From: Bacilli bacterium
Lineage (GTDB): Bacteria; Bacillota_I; Bacilli_A; RF39; UBA660
DNA length: 48,009 nt
Assembly: GCA_017406955.1 (NCBI GenBank)
Contig: JAFQXM010000009.1
Coordinates: 1 to 48,009 of the forward strand
Direction: 5' to 3'
The notes beneath the pieces are model-generated. The model saw only the letters and a program-made list of their open reading frames with translations. It did not search any database and was not told the DNA's origin. Position numbers and translations under genes: made by a program. How positions within the stretch are numbered: the stretch's first letter is position 1; every line of letters starts with the position of its first letter. Shown here in pieces: positions 36,910-45,729 of this stretch.

Positions 36910-36982
36910 AATCGGTACATTCGAAATATCCCCACGTAAATTAGGTCCTGGGAAAACCTAATTTAAGTAAAGGAGAAAAATT
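36910..36982 (+). promoter_or_regulatory. L13-type ribosomal leader upstream of rplM
   Basis: The 5' untranslated region has GC-richer sequence (CCCCACG) and a perfect nine-base stem, AAATTAGGT with ACCTAATTT (36938-36964), capped by CCTGGGAAA. Its place and form fit the known Bacillota L13 leader, through which L13 is thought to control its own operon. It could not be compared with a covariance model here. Confidence 0.6.
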
Positions 36983-37414
36983 ATGAAAAGTTACATGCAA
37001 AAAAAAGAAACAGTTGAACGTAAGTGGTATGTGATTGATGCTGAAGGTAAAACATTAGGTAGAGTTGCTACTCTAGCTGCAACTTATCTTCGTGGTAAAC
37101 ATAAACCAACTTATACACCACATGTAGATTGTGGAGATTATATAATCATTATCAATGCAGAAAAAGTTAATTTAACAGGAAATAAATTAGATAAGAAGAT
37201 TTATTATAATCACTCAATGTATCAAGGTGGATTAAGAGAAAGAACTGCTAGAGTAATGAAAGAAAGATATCCAGAAGAAATGATGGAAAGAGCTGTTAAA
37301 GGAATGCTTCCTCATAATAGATTAGGAAGACAAATGTATAAGAAACTATTTGTTTATGCAGGATGTGAACATAAACAAGAAGCACAAAAACCAGAAGTGC
37401 TTGAGGTTAAATAG
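36983..37414 (+). CDS. rplM: 50S ribosomal protein L13
   Basis: 143 residues: [19 protein letters not shown], then [20 protein letters not shown], and the later [20 protein letters not shown]13 is an early large-subunit assembly protein. It forms a two-gene unit with rpsI. Confidence 0.98.
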   Translation: MKSYMQKKETVERKWYVIDAEGKTLGRVATLAATYLRGKHKPTYTPHVDCGDYIIIINAEKVNLTGNKLDKKIYYNHSMYQGGLRERTARVMKERYPEEMMERAVKGMLPHNRLGRQMYKKLFVYAGCEHKQEAQKPEVLEVK

Positions 37415-37423
37415 GAGGTTCGT

Positions 37424-37849
37424 ATGGCTAAGAAAAATACAAACACATATTGTGGAACTGGACATAGAAAGACTAGTGTAGCTAGAGTTACATTAACTCC
37501 AGGAAAAGGTAAGATAACAGTTAATGGACAAGATGTTAAAGATTATCTACCATTTGAAGTACTAGTTATGGATTTATGCCAACCACTAGATTTAACAAAT
37601 ACAAAAGATATGTTTGATGTAGATGCTAAAGTAAAAGGTGGAGGATTCTCAGGACAAACAGGAGCTATCCGTCATGCAATTACAAAAGCACTATTAGAAT
37701 ATGATAGTACTACACCAGCAGACTCTGAAAATAGTTTTAGAAAAACTTTAAAAGCAGCTGGATTCATTACAAGAGACCCACGTAAGAAAGAACGTAAAAA
37801 ACCAGGTCTTAAGAAAGCTCGTAGAGCACCACAGTTCTCAAAACGTTAA
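37424..37849 (+). CDS. rpsI: 30S ribosomal protein S9
   Basis: 141 residues with [39 protein letters not shown] and the C-terminal tail RRAPQFSKR, whose last Arg reaches the P-site tRNA. It is about ten residues longer than usual at the N-terminus. AGGAGGT precedes the ATG. Confidence 0.98.
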   Translation: MAKKNTNTYCGTGHRKTSVARVTLTPGKGKITVNGQDVKDYLPFEVLVMDLCQPLDLTNTKDMFDVDAKVKGGGFSGQTGAIRHAITKALLEYDSTTPADSENSFRKTLKAAGFITRDPRKKERKKPGLKKARRAPQFSKR

Positions 37850-37858
37850 TTATGTTTC

Positions 37859-37883
37859 AAAAGCACATATATGTGCTTTTTTT
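37859..37883 (+). terminator. Terminator of rplM-rpsI
   Basis: AAAAGCACAT and ATGTGCTTTT with an AT loop, then TTT. Confidence 0.85.
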
Positions 37884-37884
37884 G

Positions 37885-37893
37885 TGTTATAAT
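37885..37893 (+). promoter_or_regulatory. Extended -10 promoter of the P-loop gene
   Basis: TGtTATAAT follows the terminator immediately and lies 20 bases before the ATG at 37913. Confidence 0.5.
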
Positions 37894-37912
37894 CTACCTA
37901 GGAAGTGATTAT

Positions 37913-38452
37913 ATGAAGAATATTTTTATTGGAGGAGTTGCTAAGAGTGGAAAATCTAGATTAGCAACATTATTATGTAATAAAAATAAATATAATCATA
38001 TACCAGTTGATTATTTTGCTTCCAGCTTTAAACATAATTTTAAAGATGTTGGTATAACAAGTGATGTAGAGATAAATAAAAAATCAAGCGAATTATTAGC
38101 CTTATTTTTATCTAGATTTATTGAAATAGCTGAATCAAGTGATGAATTGTTTATTTTGGATTCTGCACATATATTACCTGAAGATATTATTGGTTATTTA
38201 GATCCTAACAAGTGGGATATTTATTATTTGGGATATCCCAATATAATTGCTAAGGAGAAATTAGAAGAAGTAAGAAAATATGCTAATGAAGGATGGATAA
38301 AAAATAAAAGTGATGAGGAATTGTTAGATATATTTACTCAGTTAATTAGTATTAGTAAATCTATTAGGAAAGATTGTCATAAAAATAATATCAAATTTAT
38401 AGATACTTCACGAGAAGATATCTGCTCTATAATTAGTATAGAAAGTAACTAA
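37913..38452 (+). CDS. P-loop nucleotide-binding protein of unknown function
   Basis: 179 residues. The N-terminus MKNIFIGGVAKSGKSRLA holds a Walker A (GVAKSGKS), and the fold looks like a small kinase, with a later strand ELFILDSAHILPEDI that could be a Walker B and base-binding region. It resembles nucleoside or shikimate kinase-like P-loop proteins, but no substrate motif was recognised. The ATG at 37913 follows AGGAAGTGA; open frame upstream to 37871 overlaps the rpsI terminator and was rejected. Confidence 0.8.
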   Translation: MKNIFIGGVAKSGKSRLATLLCNKNKYNHIPVDYFASSFKHNFKDVGITSDVEINKKSSELLALFLSRFIEIAESSDELFILDSAHILPEDIIGYLDPNKWDIYYLGYPNIIAKEKLEEVRKYANEGWIKNKSDEELLDIFTQLISISKSIRKDCHKNNIKFIDTSREDICSIISIESN

Positions 38453-38489
38453 ATATTAATATATACATATAATATTAAGAGATGATTAT

Positions 38490-38786
38490 ATGTTAAAAAT
38501 AGAATATCTACAAGAATTATTACTTGTATCTATAATTTTAAGCACTATTAGTTGTACTTTTGTACAAAAGACTAAAATACTATTTAAAAATAGTAAATAT
38601 TTAAATTTATATAGTTTTATAATTAATATATTATTAAGTATATTATTTTGTTATAATTTTACTAGTATTGGTTTAATATCCAGTATATGGGTTGGTTTAT
38701 TTTCTTATTTAGGGGCTGATTCTATATATAAAACTTTAGAAGGAAAGATACCATCTCATAATGATTTAGTAATAAATAGAAAATGA
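38490..38786 (+). CDS. Small membrane protein of unknown function
   Basis: 98 residues with three hydrophobic helices (about residues 8-25, 41-57 and 60-76) and a short polar C-terminus. No family recognised; the size and helices recall holin-like or small accessory membrane proteins, but nothing specific. AGAGATGA may be a weak Shine-Dalgarno. It is 32 bases before the CmpB-like gene. Confidence 0.6.
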   Translation: MLKIEYLQELLLVSIILSTISCTFVQKTKILFKNSKYLNLYSFIINILLSILFCYNFTSIGLISSIWVGLFSYLGADSIYKTLEGKIPSHNDLVINRK

Positions 38787-38817
38787 TTTAATATAATTAA
38801 TTAAAAGGAAGTAGTAT

Positions 38818-39483
38818 ATGAAAAAAGAAAGAATAATTAATTATTTATATAAAGTAGTAATGTTATTTATTATTGGTTGTTTTATAGGTTGTATATTTGA
38901 AACTATATTATGTTTTTTACAAAGAGGTCATTTTGAAAGTAGAAGAGGATTAATTTATGGACCTTTGAATCCTGTTTATGGAATAGGATTTCTATTTATA
39001 TGTTTATTATTAAAAAAAGAAAAAAGAAACTATATGATATTTTTAAAAGGTTTCTTTTATGGAGGAGTAATTGAATATTTATGTTCTTGGTTTCAAGAAA
39101 TGTTTTTTCATACTACATCATGGAATTATAATAAATATGCATTAAATTTTGATGGTAGAACTAGTATATATCATATGATTTGTTGGGGTATAGGCACATT
39201 TTTAATAATGGAATATTTATATCCTAATATAATCAAATTAATAGATAAAATAAAATTAAGATATAGATTGGTAATTACTATAGTAATTCTAATATTTTTG
39301 ATAGTTGATATAACTATATCTTCTTTAGCTTTCATTAGATATAAAGAACGATTAAATAAAATTCCTGCTCATAATAGTATGGATAGATTTATGGATGAAC
39401 ATTATCCTAATGAATATTTAGTTAAAATATATCCAAATATAAGAGATTCTAAAACAGGTGTTAAATTAAGTAAGATGAAATAA
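38818..39483 (+). CDS. Putative CmpB-type membrane protein (ABC transporter type IV family)
   Basis: 221 residues with at least four membrane helices. The family landmarks are ESRRGLIYGPLNPVYGIGFL, GGVIEYLCSWFQEMFF, and the W-N-Y-x-x-x-x-x-N-F-D-G-R-T pattern followed by MICWGIG. These proteins are annotated as putative ABC transporter permeases, but their role is not established. Its stop codon directly abuts that of the convergent ZIP gene, with no terminator between. Confidence 0.8.
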   Translation: MKKERIINYLYKVVMLFIIGCFIGCIFETILCFLQRGHFESRRGLIYGPLNPVYGIGFLFICLLLKKEKRNYMIFLKGFFYGGVIEYLCSWFQEMFFHTTSWNYNKYALNFDGRTSIYHMICWGIGTFLIMEYLYPNIIKLIDKIKLRYRLVITIVILIFLIVDITISSLAFIRYKERLNKIPAHNSMDRFMDEHYPNEYLVKIYPNIRDSKTGVKLSKMK

Positions 39484-40281
39484 TTATCCTAAAGATATAT
39501 CTAATATCATCATTACAGAAAATCCTATAAGAGTAAATAAGGCCATTAGGTCTTTTCTTTTGTTTGTTTGGCTTTCTGGTATTAATTCTTCTACTACTAC
39601 ATAGATCATTGCACCTGCGGCAAAAGATAATAAAAATGGTAAAATTGTTCTTATTTTTAACACTAATATTGCACCTAATACTGCAGATATTGGCTCTACA
39701 ATACCACTTAATTGTCCATAAAAGAATGATTTTTTTCTTGATATTCCTTCTCTGCGTAGTGGTAAGCTAATTGCACTACCTTCTGGAAAGTTTTGAAGAC
39801 CAATACCAATAGCTAAAGTGATAGCGGATGCTAAAGAAGATCCTGGAATATTATATACTAATGATCCAAAGGCAACGCCTACTACAAGGCCTTCTGGGAT
39901 ATTGTGTAATGTTATTGAAAATATGAGCATCGCACATCTTTTTATTTTATCATTGGAAATACTTTTTTTCTTAGAAAAATGGGTATATATTTTATCTCCT
40001 ATAAAAAGTAGTAATCCTCCACTAAAAAAACCTACAAAAGCTATAAAACAACTATTCATTTTCAAGGAATTAGCCATTTCTATAGCAGGATTTAAAAGTG
40101 ACCAAAATGAAGCTGCAATCATAACACCTGCAGAAAAACCTAGTAATGCATCCATTATCCCTTTTTTAACTTTTTTAAAGAAAAATACAATAGAAGCCCC
40201 TAATATAGTAACACTCCAGGTAAATAGAGCTGCTATTAAAGCTTGATATATAGGAGAAAGATTTGAAAAGAATTCTATCAT
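39484..40281 (-). CDS. ZIP family metal transporter
   Basis: 265 residues with about eight membrane helices. The metal-binding helices carry LHNIPEGLVVG and LQNFPEGSAIS, the pair of motifs that defines ZIP zinc (and iron or manganese) permeases of the ZupT/GufA group. Histidine in the first motif and Glu in both are kept. The ATG at 40281 follows ATGGTGAT; the GTG at 40296 lies in that site and was rejected. It transports divalent metal into the cytoplasm; zinc is likely but not proven. Confidence 0.92.
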   Translation of the reverse strand: MIEFFSNLSPIYQALIAALFTWSVTILGASIVFFFKKVKKGIMDALLGFSAGVMIAASFWSLLNPAIEMANSLKMNSCFIAFVGFFSGGLLLFIGDKIYTHFSKKKSISNDKIKRCAMLIFSITLHNIPEGLVVGVAFGSLVYNIPGSSLASAITLAIGIGLQNFPEGSAISLPLRREGISRKKSFFYGQLSGIVEPISAVLGAILVLKIRTILPFLLSFAAGAMIYVVVEELIPESQTNKRKDLMALFTLIGFSVMMILDISLG

Positions 40282-40340
40282 AATAAATATCACCATTATA
40301 TGATATGTTTATATTAAAAAAAAGTATAGGCATAAAACTA

Positions 40341-40369
40341 TTGTAAAAAAAGAAAAAAAAAGATATAAT
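40341..40369 (+). promoter_or_regulatory. Promoter of the type VII secretion operon
   Basis: TTGTAA, a 17-base spacer and TATAAT, about 40 bases before the essC start. Confidence 0.65.
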
Positions 40370-40407
40370 ATAATTAGGGTAAAAGATACTAAAAAGGGTT
40401 GGTGATA

Positions 40408-43400
40408 TGTTTGATAGTTAGACTTATTAAAAAAACACAAATATATAATTTTAATCTGCCAACTGAAGTATCAGGTAATTATTGGATTACTGATAATGAT
40501 TATTTAGGTAATGTACGAAATTTAATAAATATTGAAGAAAGTAATGGAAGATGGAAGATTAAAAGTAACTTTGAAACTAAGATTCTTTCTGGAGATAGAG
40601 AAGTTGAATCTGCTTATTTAAAAGATTATAGTTTATTTTTCTTAAAAATCAATACTGATAATGAGTATGTTATTTTATATTGTTCACCACTTTCTGATCA
40701 GAAAATCAATAGATTAAAAGTTAATGGTAATAAAGAATTAATTATAGGTAATGATTCAAAAGCTCATATAAGTTATAGTTATCCACTAGTTTCTAAACAA
40801 CATGCTAGATTAGTATATAATAATGGTAAATGGACTATTCAAGATTTAAATAGTAAATATGGTACATATGTTAATAATATTGCTGTTACTACTAAATCTT
40901 TGGAATATGGGGATATAATATTTATTATTGGTTTGAAAATTATAGTAATGGAAGATTATATAATAGTAAATAATATTGGTGAATTTACTAAATTTGATAA
41001 TAATACTTTTGAACTAATATCTTCAACTGTACAAAATCAAACAGAAGTAGATAATCCAGATGAAGAAGGAATGGAGTTTTATAAAGAAGAAGATTATTTC
41101 TATAGAGCACCAAGATTTAAAACAATGATAGAGGATGTTAATATTGTTATTGATCCACCACCTACAAAACAGCAAGGGGATAAAATGCCAGCTATATATA
41201 CTATTGGACCAATGATGACTATGGCTATGATGTCAGTCGCAATGGGATATTCTTCTTTGATGGGTGTTATAGACGGGACTAGAGATTTAAATGAAGCAAT
41301 GCCTACTTTGGTTATGTCTTTTGCTATGCTTGCTACAATGCTTTTATGGCCTATATTGTCTGATAAATATCAGAAAAAAATGGAGAAAAGAAAAGAGCAA
41401 TTAAGGCAAAATAAATATACAGAATATATCAACAAAACTAGAGAAAAAATTGCATCAGAGATGAAAATACAAAGACAAATTTTAATAGATAATTATTTAC
41501 CACTAGATGTTACTAAGAACATTATTTTTGCGAAAAAGAGAAATCTTTGGGAAAGAGAAATTGATCAAGAGGATTTCTTAGATTTACGTTTGGGTATTGG
41601 TTCTACTGAATTACAGGGTATAGTATCTTTTCCAGAAGAACATTTTGCTTTAGAAGATGATAATCTATTACAAGAAGTTTATAAATTAGGAGCAGAATCT
41701 AGACTGTTAGAAAATGTACCTATTTCTACATCTTTTGTTAAAAGAAATATTTCTGCCATAATAGGAACTGGTAGTAATAAGCAAAAGTTTATCGAAGGAT
41801 TAATACTTCAAATGATTGCGTATCATAGTTATGAAGACTTGAAAATAATTATGTTAACTAATGAGAAAAACGAATCTAAATGGGATTATTTGAAGGTTTT
41901 ACCTCATTGTTGGAGTAATGATAAAAGCACTAGATATTTTGCATCAACTATTGATGAGGCAAAGGAAATATCTTTAAATTTAGCTCAAGAAGTACAAAGA
42001 CGTAGATTTAAAGATAATAATGGTACTATGGAAGCTAATACAGAAGATTATCACAAATATAAACCTTATTATGTAATAATAACTGATGATTATAAGTCTT
42101 TAAGAGATGTTGAATTAGTTAAAGATGTTGCGGAAATGGATGTTAATGTAGGGTTTAGTTTAATAGTAATTAGTCCTAGACTTATAAATGTTCCTAATGA
42201 ATGTAATACTTTTATCAGTATTGGAGATAAAAAATCAGGTATATTTGAAAATGAGTTAGTTTCTAATAAGCAAAAAGAATTTATTGCTGATTATGATGAT
42301 TCATTGAATATGTATGAAGCTTGTAAAATGCTTGCTAATATTCCTATTGATATAGCTAAGGCTTCAAGAAATTTACCTAATGGACTTAGTTTTTTGGAAA
42401 TGTATAATGTTGGAATGATAGAACAATTAAATATTCAAAATAGATGGAAATCTAATGATCCAACCAAATCATTGCAAGCTCCAGTGGGTATAGATAAAGC
42501 TCACGAATTATTTAAACTTGATTTACATGAAAAATTCTATGGACCACATGGTTTGATTGCAGGTATGACTGGATCTGGTAAATCTGAATTTATTATTAGT
42601 TATGTTTTATCTATGGCACTGAATTATCATCCATATGAAGTATCTTTTGTACTTATTGATTATAAAGGTGGGGGACTTGCTGGTGTATTCCAAAACAAAG
42701 AAACAGGTATTAAATTACCACATCTAGCTGGTACTATCACTAATCTAGATACAGTTGAGATGAATAGAGCCTTAGCATCTATTGAGAGTGAACTTAGAAG
42801 ACGTCAAAGGAAATTTAATGAAGCTAGAGACAAATTGAATGAAAGTACTATTGATATTTATAAGTATCAATCTCTTTATAGGAAAGGATTAGTTAAAGAA
42901 CCTATTTCACATTTATTTATTATAAGTGATGAGTTTGCAGAACTTAAAGATCAACAGCCAGATTTTATGGATCAATTAATTTCTACTGCTCGTATTGGAC
43001 GTAGTTTAGGAGTTCATTTGATACTTGCGACACAAAAACCTGCTGGTGTAGTTAATGATCAAATTTGGTCAAACTCAAAATTTAGAGTATGTTTAAAAGT
43101 TCAAGATAAAGCAGATAGTATGGATATGATTAAATGTCCGGATGCTGCAGCTTTAAAAAATCCAGGAAGGTTTTATTTACAAGTTGGATATAATGAATTG
43201 TTTGCTTTAGGACAAGCTGCTTGGGCAGGGGCACAATATTATCCAACAGAAAAAAGGAAGAAAAAATTAGATCAAGCAATTGACTTCTTAGATAATGTCG
43301 GTAATCGTATTAAATCATTAGAAATAGAAAACAATAGTGTATCTGAAGAACAATCTAAAGGTGAAGAAGTCACAAATATTGTTAAATATATAGTTGATGA

Positions 43401-45015
43401 GGCAAATAAAGAATCAATTACAATACCTCAATTATGGTTAGATAGAATACCTAATGTGATATATATCAAAGATTTAAAAGAAAAATATAATCATATAGAG
43501 GAAAGAAATAATATTAATCCTATCATTGGTGAATATGATGATCCTTCAAATCAGCAACAAGGAGCATTAACTTTACCAATATCACAAGGTGGTAATACTA
43601 TAATATATGGTTCTACTGGTAGTGGAAAAGAATTAATGCTTTCTAGTATTATATATTCTACTATTATTAACCATTTAGCTGATGAAATTAATTTCTATCT
43701 TTTAGATTTTGGTGCGGAGACTCTTAATATGTTTAAGGAAGCACCACAAGTTGGAGAAGTGTTATTATCTGATGATGATGAAAAGATTACTAACTTATTT
43801 AAATTTTTGGATAGAACTATCGAAGAAAGAAAAAAATTATTTGTAGAGTATAATGGTTCATATGATTTTTATATAAATCATGGTGGTATTCAAATACCTA
43901 TGATTGCGGTAGTTATAAATAATTATGAAGGATTTGCTGATACTTATCCTGATTATGAAGATTTAATTAGTCAACTTACTAGGGATTGTTTAAAATATGG
44001 AATTGTCTTTATTTTAACTACTAGTGGTCCTAATAATATAAGATATAGATTACAACAAAACTTTGGACAAAGTTTAGTATTACAATTTAATGATCCTTCA
44101 GATTATGCATCTGTTTTAAATGGAGTTAGGAAGAAAGAACCATCTAAGGTATTTGGTCGTGGTCTAGTAGATTTAGATGATGTATTTGAATTTCAAACAG
44201 CTTATCCATATAGAGAAGAACAAATGACTGAATATATTAGAATAGTATGTAATAAATTAAATGCTATTTGTAGTACTAAGGCTACTAGAATTCCAGTTTT
44301 ACCTCCAGCTGTGACATTTGATACGGTGACAGATTATATAGGTAAACTTAATACTATACCTATTGGTATAGAAAAAGAATCTTTATTAACATCTACTATA
44401 AACTTAGATAGAAGTAGTGGATATACTATAACTGGTGATGATATAGATGGTAATCCAGTATTCATTCAGGGATTAGCAAAAGTTATTAAGAAGATTAATA
44501 ATACTAATGTAATTATTATGGATGTTATGTCTAGTTTAAATAAGGAATCTTTAAAGGAAATAGTTTATGAGGAGGATAGTTGTTCTAGAACAATTAAAGC
44601 TATTAAAGATTTATATAATAAAGAGAAAGTTAGTAGTAAAGTAGATCCAACTAAACTTAGTTCTATGCCTAAAACTATTTGTATTATAAATGGATTAACA
44701 TCTTTACTAGAAAAACTTGATATAGAGGAAAAAACAACATTTACTAATATAATTAAAGATTCTAAGAATTTAGGAACATTTAAGTTTATAATTATTGATA
44801 ATATTGACAATATAAAATCTTTAACATATGAAGATTGGTATAAAACAACTTTTGATTTAAGTGAAGGAATATGGATAGGTAACGGTATATCTAATCAGTT
44901 TACTTTACGAGTTACTACTAATTCTAGAGAATTACGTGAAGAAATAGAAGCTCCATTTGGGTATGTTATCGAAAAGGGTAAAGCTGTTCAAGTTAAATTG
45001 ATAGTGGATGAATAG
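40408..45015 (+). CDS. essC: Type VII secretion system ATPase EssC
   Basis: 1535 residues in the order: N-terminal FHA-like region (1-90), a second clear FHA domain (about 95-165, with SKQHARLVY and LNSKYGTYVNN), two membrane helices (about 262-285 and 297-318), then FtsK/SpoIIIE-type ATPase domains. Domain 1 has intact Walker A GMTGSGKS (from residue 719) and Walker B LFIISDEFAEL. Domain 2 has GSTGSGKE (from residue 1068), where Glu replaces Ser/Thr. Domain 3 has no P-loop. In T7SSb systems EssC drives export of WXG100 and LXG proteins. The start is TTG 40408 behind GGTTGGTG; GTG 40399 lies inside the site. Confidence 0.93.
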   Translation, partial: CLIVRLIKKTQIYNFNLPTEVSGNYWITDNDYLGNVRNLINIEESNGRWKIKSNFETKILSGDREVESAYLKDYSLFFLKINTDNEYVILYCSPLSDQKINRLKVNGNKELIIGNDSKAHISYSYPLVSKQHARLVYNNGKWTIQDLNSKYGTYVNNIAVTTKSLEYGDIIFIIGLKIIVMEDYIIVNNIGEFTKFDNNTFELISSTVQNQTEVDNPDEEGMEFYKEEDYFYRAPRFKTMIEDVNIVIDPPPTKQQGDKMPAIYTIGPMMTMAMMSVAMGYSSLMGVIDGTRDLNEAMPTLVMSFAMLATMLLWPILSDKYQKKMEKRKEQLRQNKYTEYINKTREKIASEMKIQRQILIDNYLPLDVTKNIIFAKKRNLWEREIDQEDFLDLRLGIGSTELQGIVSFPEEHFALEDDNLLQEVYKLGAESRLLENVPISTSFVKRNISAIIGTGSNKQKFIEGLILQMIAYHSYEDLKIIMLTNEKNESKWDYLKVLPHCWSNDKSTRYFASTIDEAKEISLNLAQEVQRRRFKDNNGTMEANTEDYHKYKPYYVIITDDYKSLRDVELVKDVAEMDVNVGFSLIVISPRLINVPNECNTFISIGDKKSGIFENELVSNKQKEFIADYDDSLNMYEACKMLANIPIDIAKASRNLPNGLSFLEMYNVGMIEQLNIQNRWKSNDPTKSLQAPVGIDKAHELFKLDLHEKFYGPHGLIAGMTGSGKSEFIISYVLSMALNYHPYEVSFVLIDYKGGGLAGVFQNKETGIKLPHLAGTITNLDTVEMNRALASIESELRRRQRKFNEARDKLNESTIDIYKYQSLYRKGLVKEPISHLFIISDEFAELKDQQPDFMDQLISTARIGRSLGVHLILATQKPAGVVNDQIWSNSKFRVCLKVQDKADSMDMIKCPDAAALKNPGRFYLQVGYNELFALGQAAWAGAQYYPTEKRKKKLDQAIDFLDNVGNRIKSLEIENNSVSEEQSKGEEVTNIVKYIVDEANKESITIPQLWLDRIPNVIYIKDLKEKYNHIEERNNINPIIGEYDDPSNQQQGALTLPISQGGNTIIYGSTGSGKELMLSSIIYSTIINHLADEINFYLLDFGAETLNMFKEAPQVGEVLLSDDDEKITNLFKFLDRTIEERKKLFVEYNGSYDFYINHGGIQIPMIAVVINNYEGFADTYPDYEDLISQLTRDCLKYGIVFILTTSGPNNIRYRLQQNFGQSLVLQFNDPSDYASVLNGVRKKEPSKVFGRGLVDLDDVFEFQTAYPYREEQMTEYIRIVCNKLNAICSTKATRIPVLPPAVTFDTVTDYIGKLNTIPIGIEKESLLTSTINLDRSSGYTITGDDIDGNPVFIQGLAKVIKKINNTNVIIMDVMSSLNKESLKEIVYEEDSCSRTIKAIKDLYNKEKVSSKVDPTKLSSMPKTICIINGLTSLLEKLDIEEKTTFTNIIKDSKNLGTFKFIIIDNIDNIKSLTYEDWYKTTFDLSEGIWIGNGISNQFTLRVTTNSRELREEIEAPFGYVIEKGKAVQVKLIVDE

Positions 45016-45024
45016 GAGGTATTT

Positions 45025-45279
45025 ATGAATAATAAAATATTAATTGAGTTATATATTCCTCTTATAGAGAGAAACTATGATTTATATATTCCTATTAATA
45101 AAAAAGTAGGAACTATAAAGAAATTAATAGAACGCGGATTAGTAGAGTTAACAGATAAAGCATATGTAGTAAAAGAAGATGCTAATTTTTATAGTAAAGA
45201 AACAGGAAAAATATATGACGTTAATGAAACAGTAAGAGATACAGACTTAAAAAATGGATCTAAAATAGTTTTAATATAA
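45025..45279 (+). CDS. esaB: YukD/EsaB ubiquitin-like type VII secretion protein
   Basis: 84 residues with a beta-grasp (ubiquitin-like) pattern: two opening strands (KILIELYIPLIERNYDLYIP), a helix (TIKKLIERGLVEL), and the closing L-K-N-G-S-K-I-V-L-I. This is the YukD/EsaB family, a core cytoplasmic partner of T7SSb in Bacillota. It starts nine bases after essC with AGGAGGT, so it is co-translated with the ATPase. Confidence 0.85.
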   Translation: MNNKILIELYIPLIERNYDLYIPINKKVGTIKKLIERGLVELTDKAYVVKEDANFYSKETGKIYDVNETVRDTDLKNGSKIVLI

Positions 45280-45290
45280 GGTGGGATTAT

Positions 45291-45497
45291 ATGTCAGATT
45301 ATAAAGATTATGTTAATTCAGTAAACAAAATATTTGATTGTGTTAAAATTATGAAATCTAAATGGGATAATCCTGATAATTTAAATTATTTAGGGAAAAT
45401 AGAAGATTATAAGAGTGTTGTTATAGAAATATCTAGAAAACTAAAACAAGAGTCTAAATCTTCTAATAATTTGGAGGCTTTAGATAATGATAGATAA
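45291..45497 (+). CDS. Small helical protein in the type VII operon (WXG100-like?)
   Basis: 68 residues, nearly all helix. It carries the hairpin-like stretch KSKWDNPDNLNYL, where W-D-N stands about where the W-x-G turn of WXG100 substrates would be, between two helices. It is shorter than the usual 95-100 residues. The position directly after esaB suggests a substrate or accessory subunit, but no family was recognised with certainty. The start follows AGGTGG and its end overlaps the next gene. Confidence 0.65.
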   Translation: MSDYKDYVNSVNKIFDCVKIMKSKWDNPDNLNYLGKIEDYKSVVIEISRKLKQESKSSNNLEALDNDR

Positions 45498-45705
45498 GAA
45501 AGATTATAATGATATTTTAAAAGTATCTAAAGAAATTGAAGAAGCTGCTAACACAATTAACAAAATTGCTAAACAAAATAATATAGAAGATTTAGGTGAT
45601 TTTATTTCTACTGTTTTAGGTTATTCAAAGTATTTAAATACAACTGTAGAATTATATAAAGACGCAGATTTTGCTTTAAGTACTTTAGAAAATAATAAAA
45701 AATAG
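45487..45705 (+). CDS. Second small helical protein in the type VII operon
   Basis: 72 residues, two predicted helices (about residues 5-30 and 34-68) joined by a short turn at NNIEDLGD, with no W-x-G. No family recognised. It overlaps the preceding gene by 11 bases and has GGAGG upstream, so translation is coupled. The pair of small helical proteins is reminiscent of heterodimeric Esx partners (inference). A terminator follows. Confidence 0.65.
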   Translation: MIDKKDYNDILKVSKEIEEAANTINKIAKQNNIEDLGDFISTVLGYSKYLNTTVELYKDADFALSTLENNKK

Positions 45706-45729
45706 AACTTCCATTAAGGAAGTTCTTTT
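45705..45729. terminator. Bidirectional terminator between the type VII operon and the SpoIID-like gene
   Basis: GAACTTCC and GGAAGTTC with a five-base loop, followed by TTTT on the plus strand and preceded by AT-rich sequence. Confidence 0.8.

Noticed and set aside
36821-36982. tRNA or riboswitch before rplM
   Set aside because: No cloverleaf or known aptamer pattern; terminator, promoter and L13-type leader explain the sequence.
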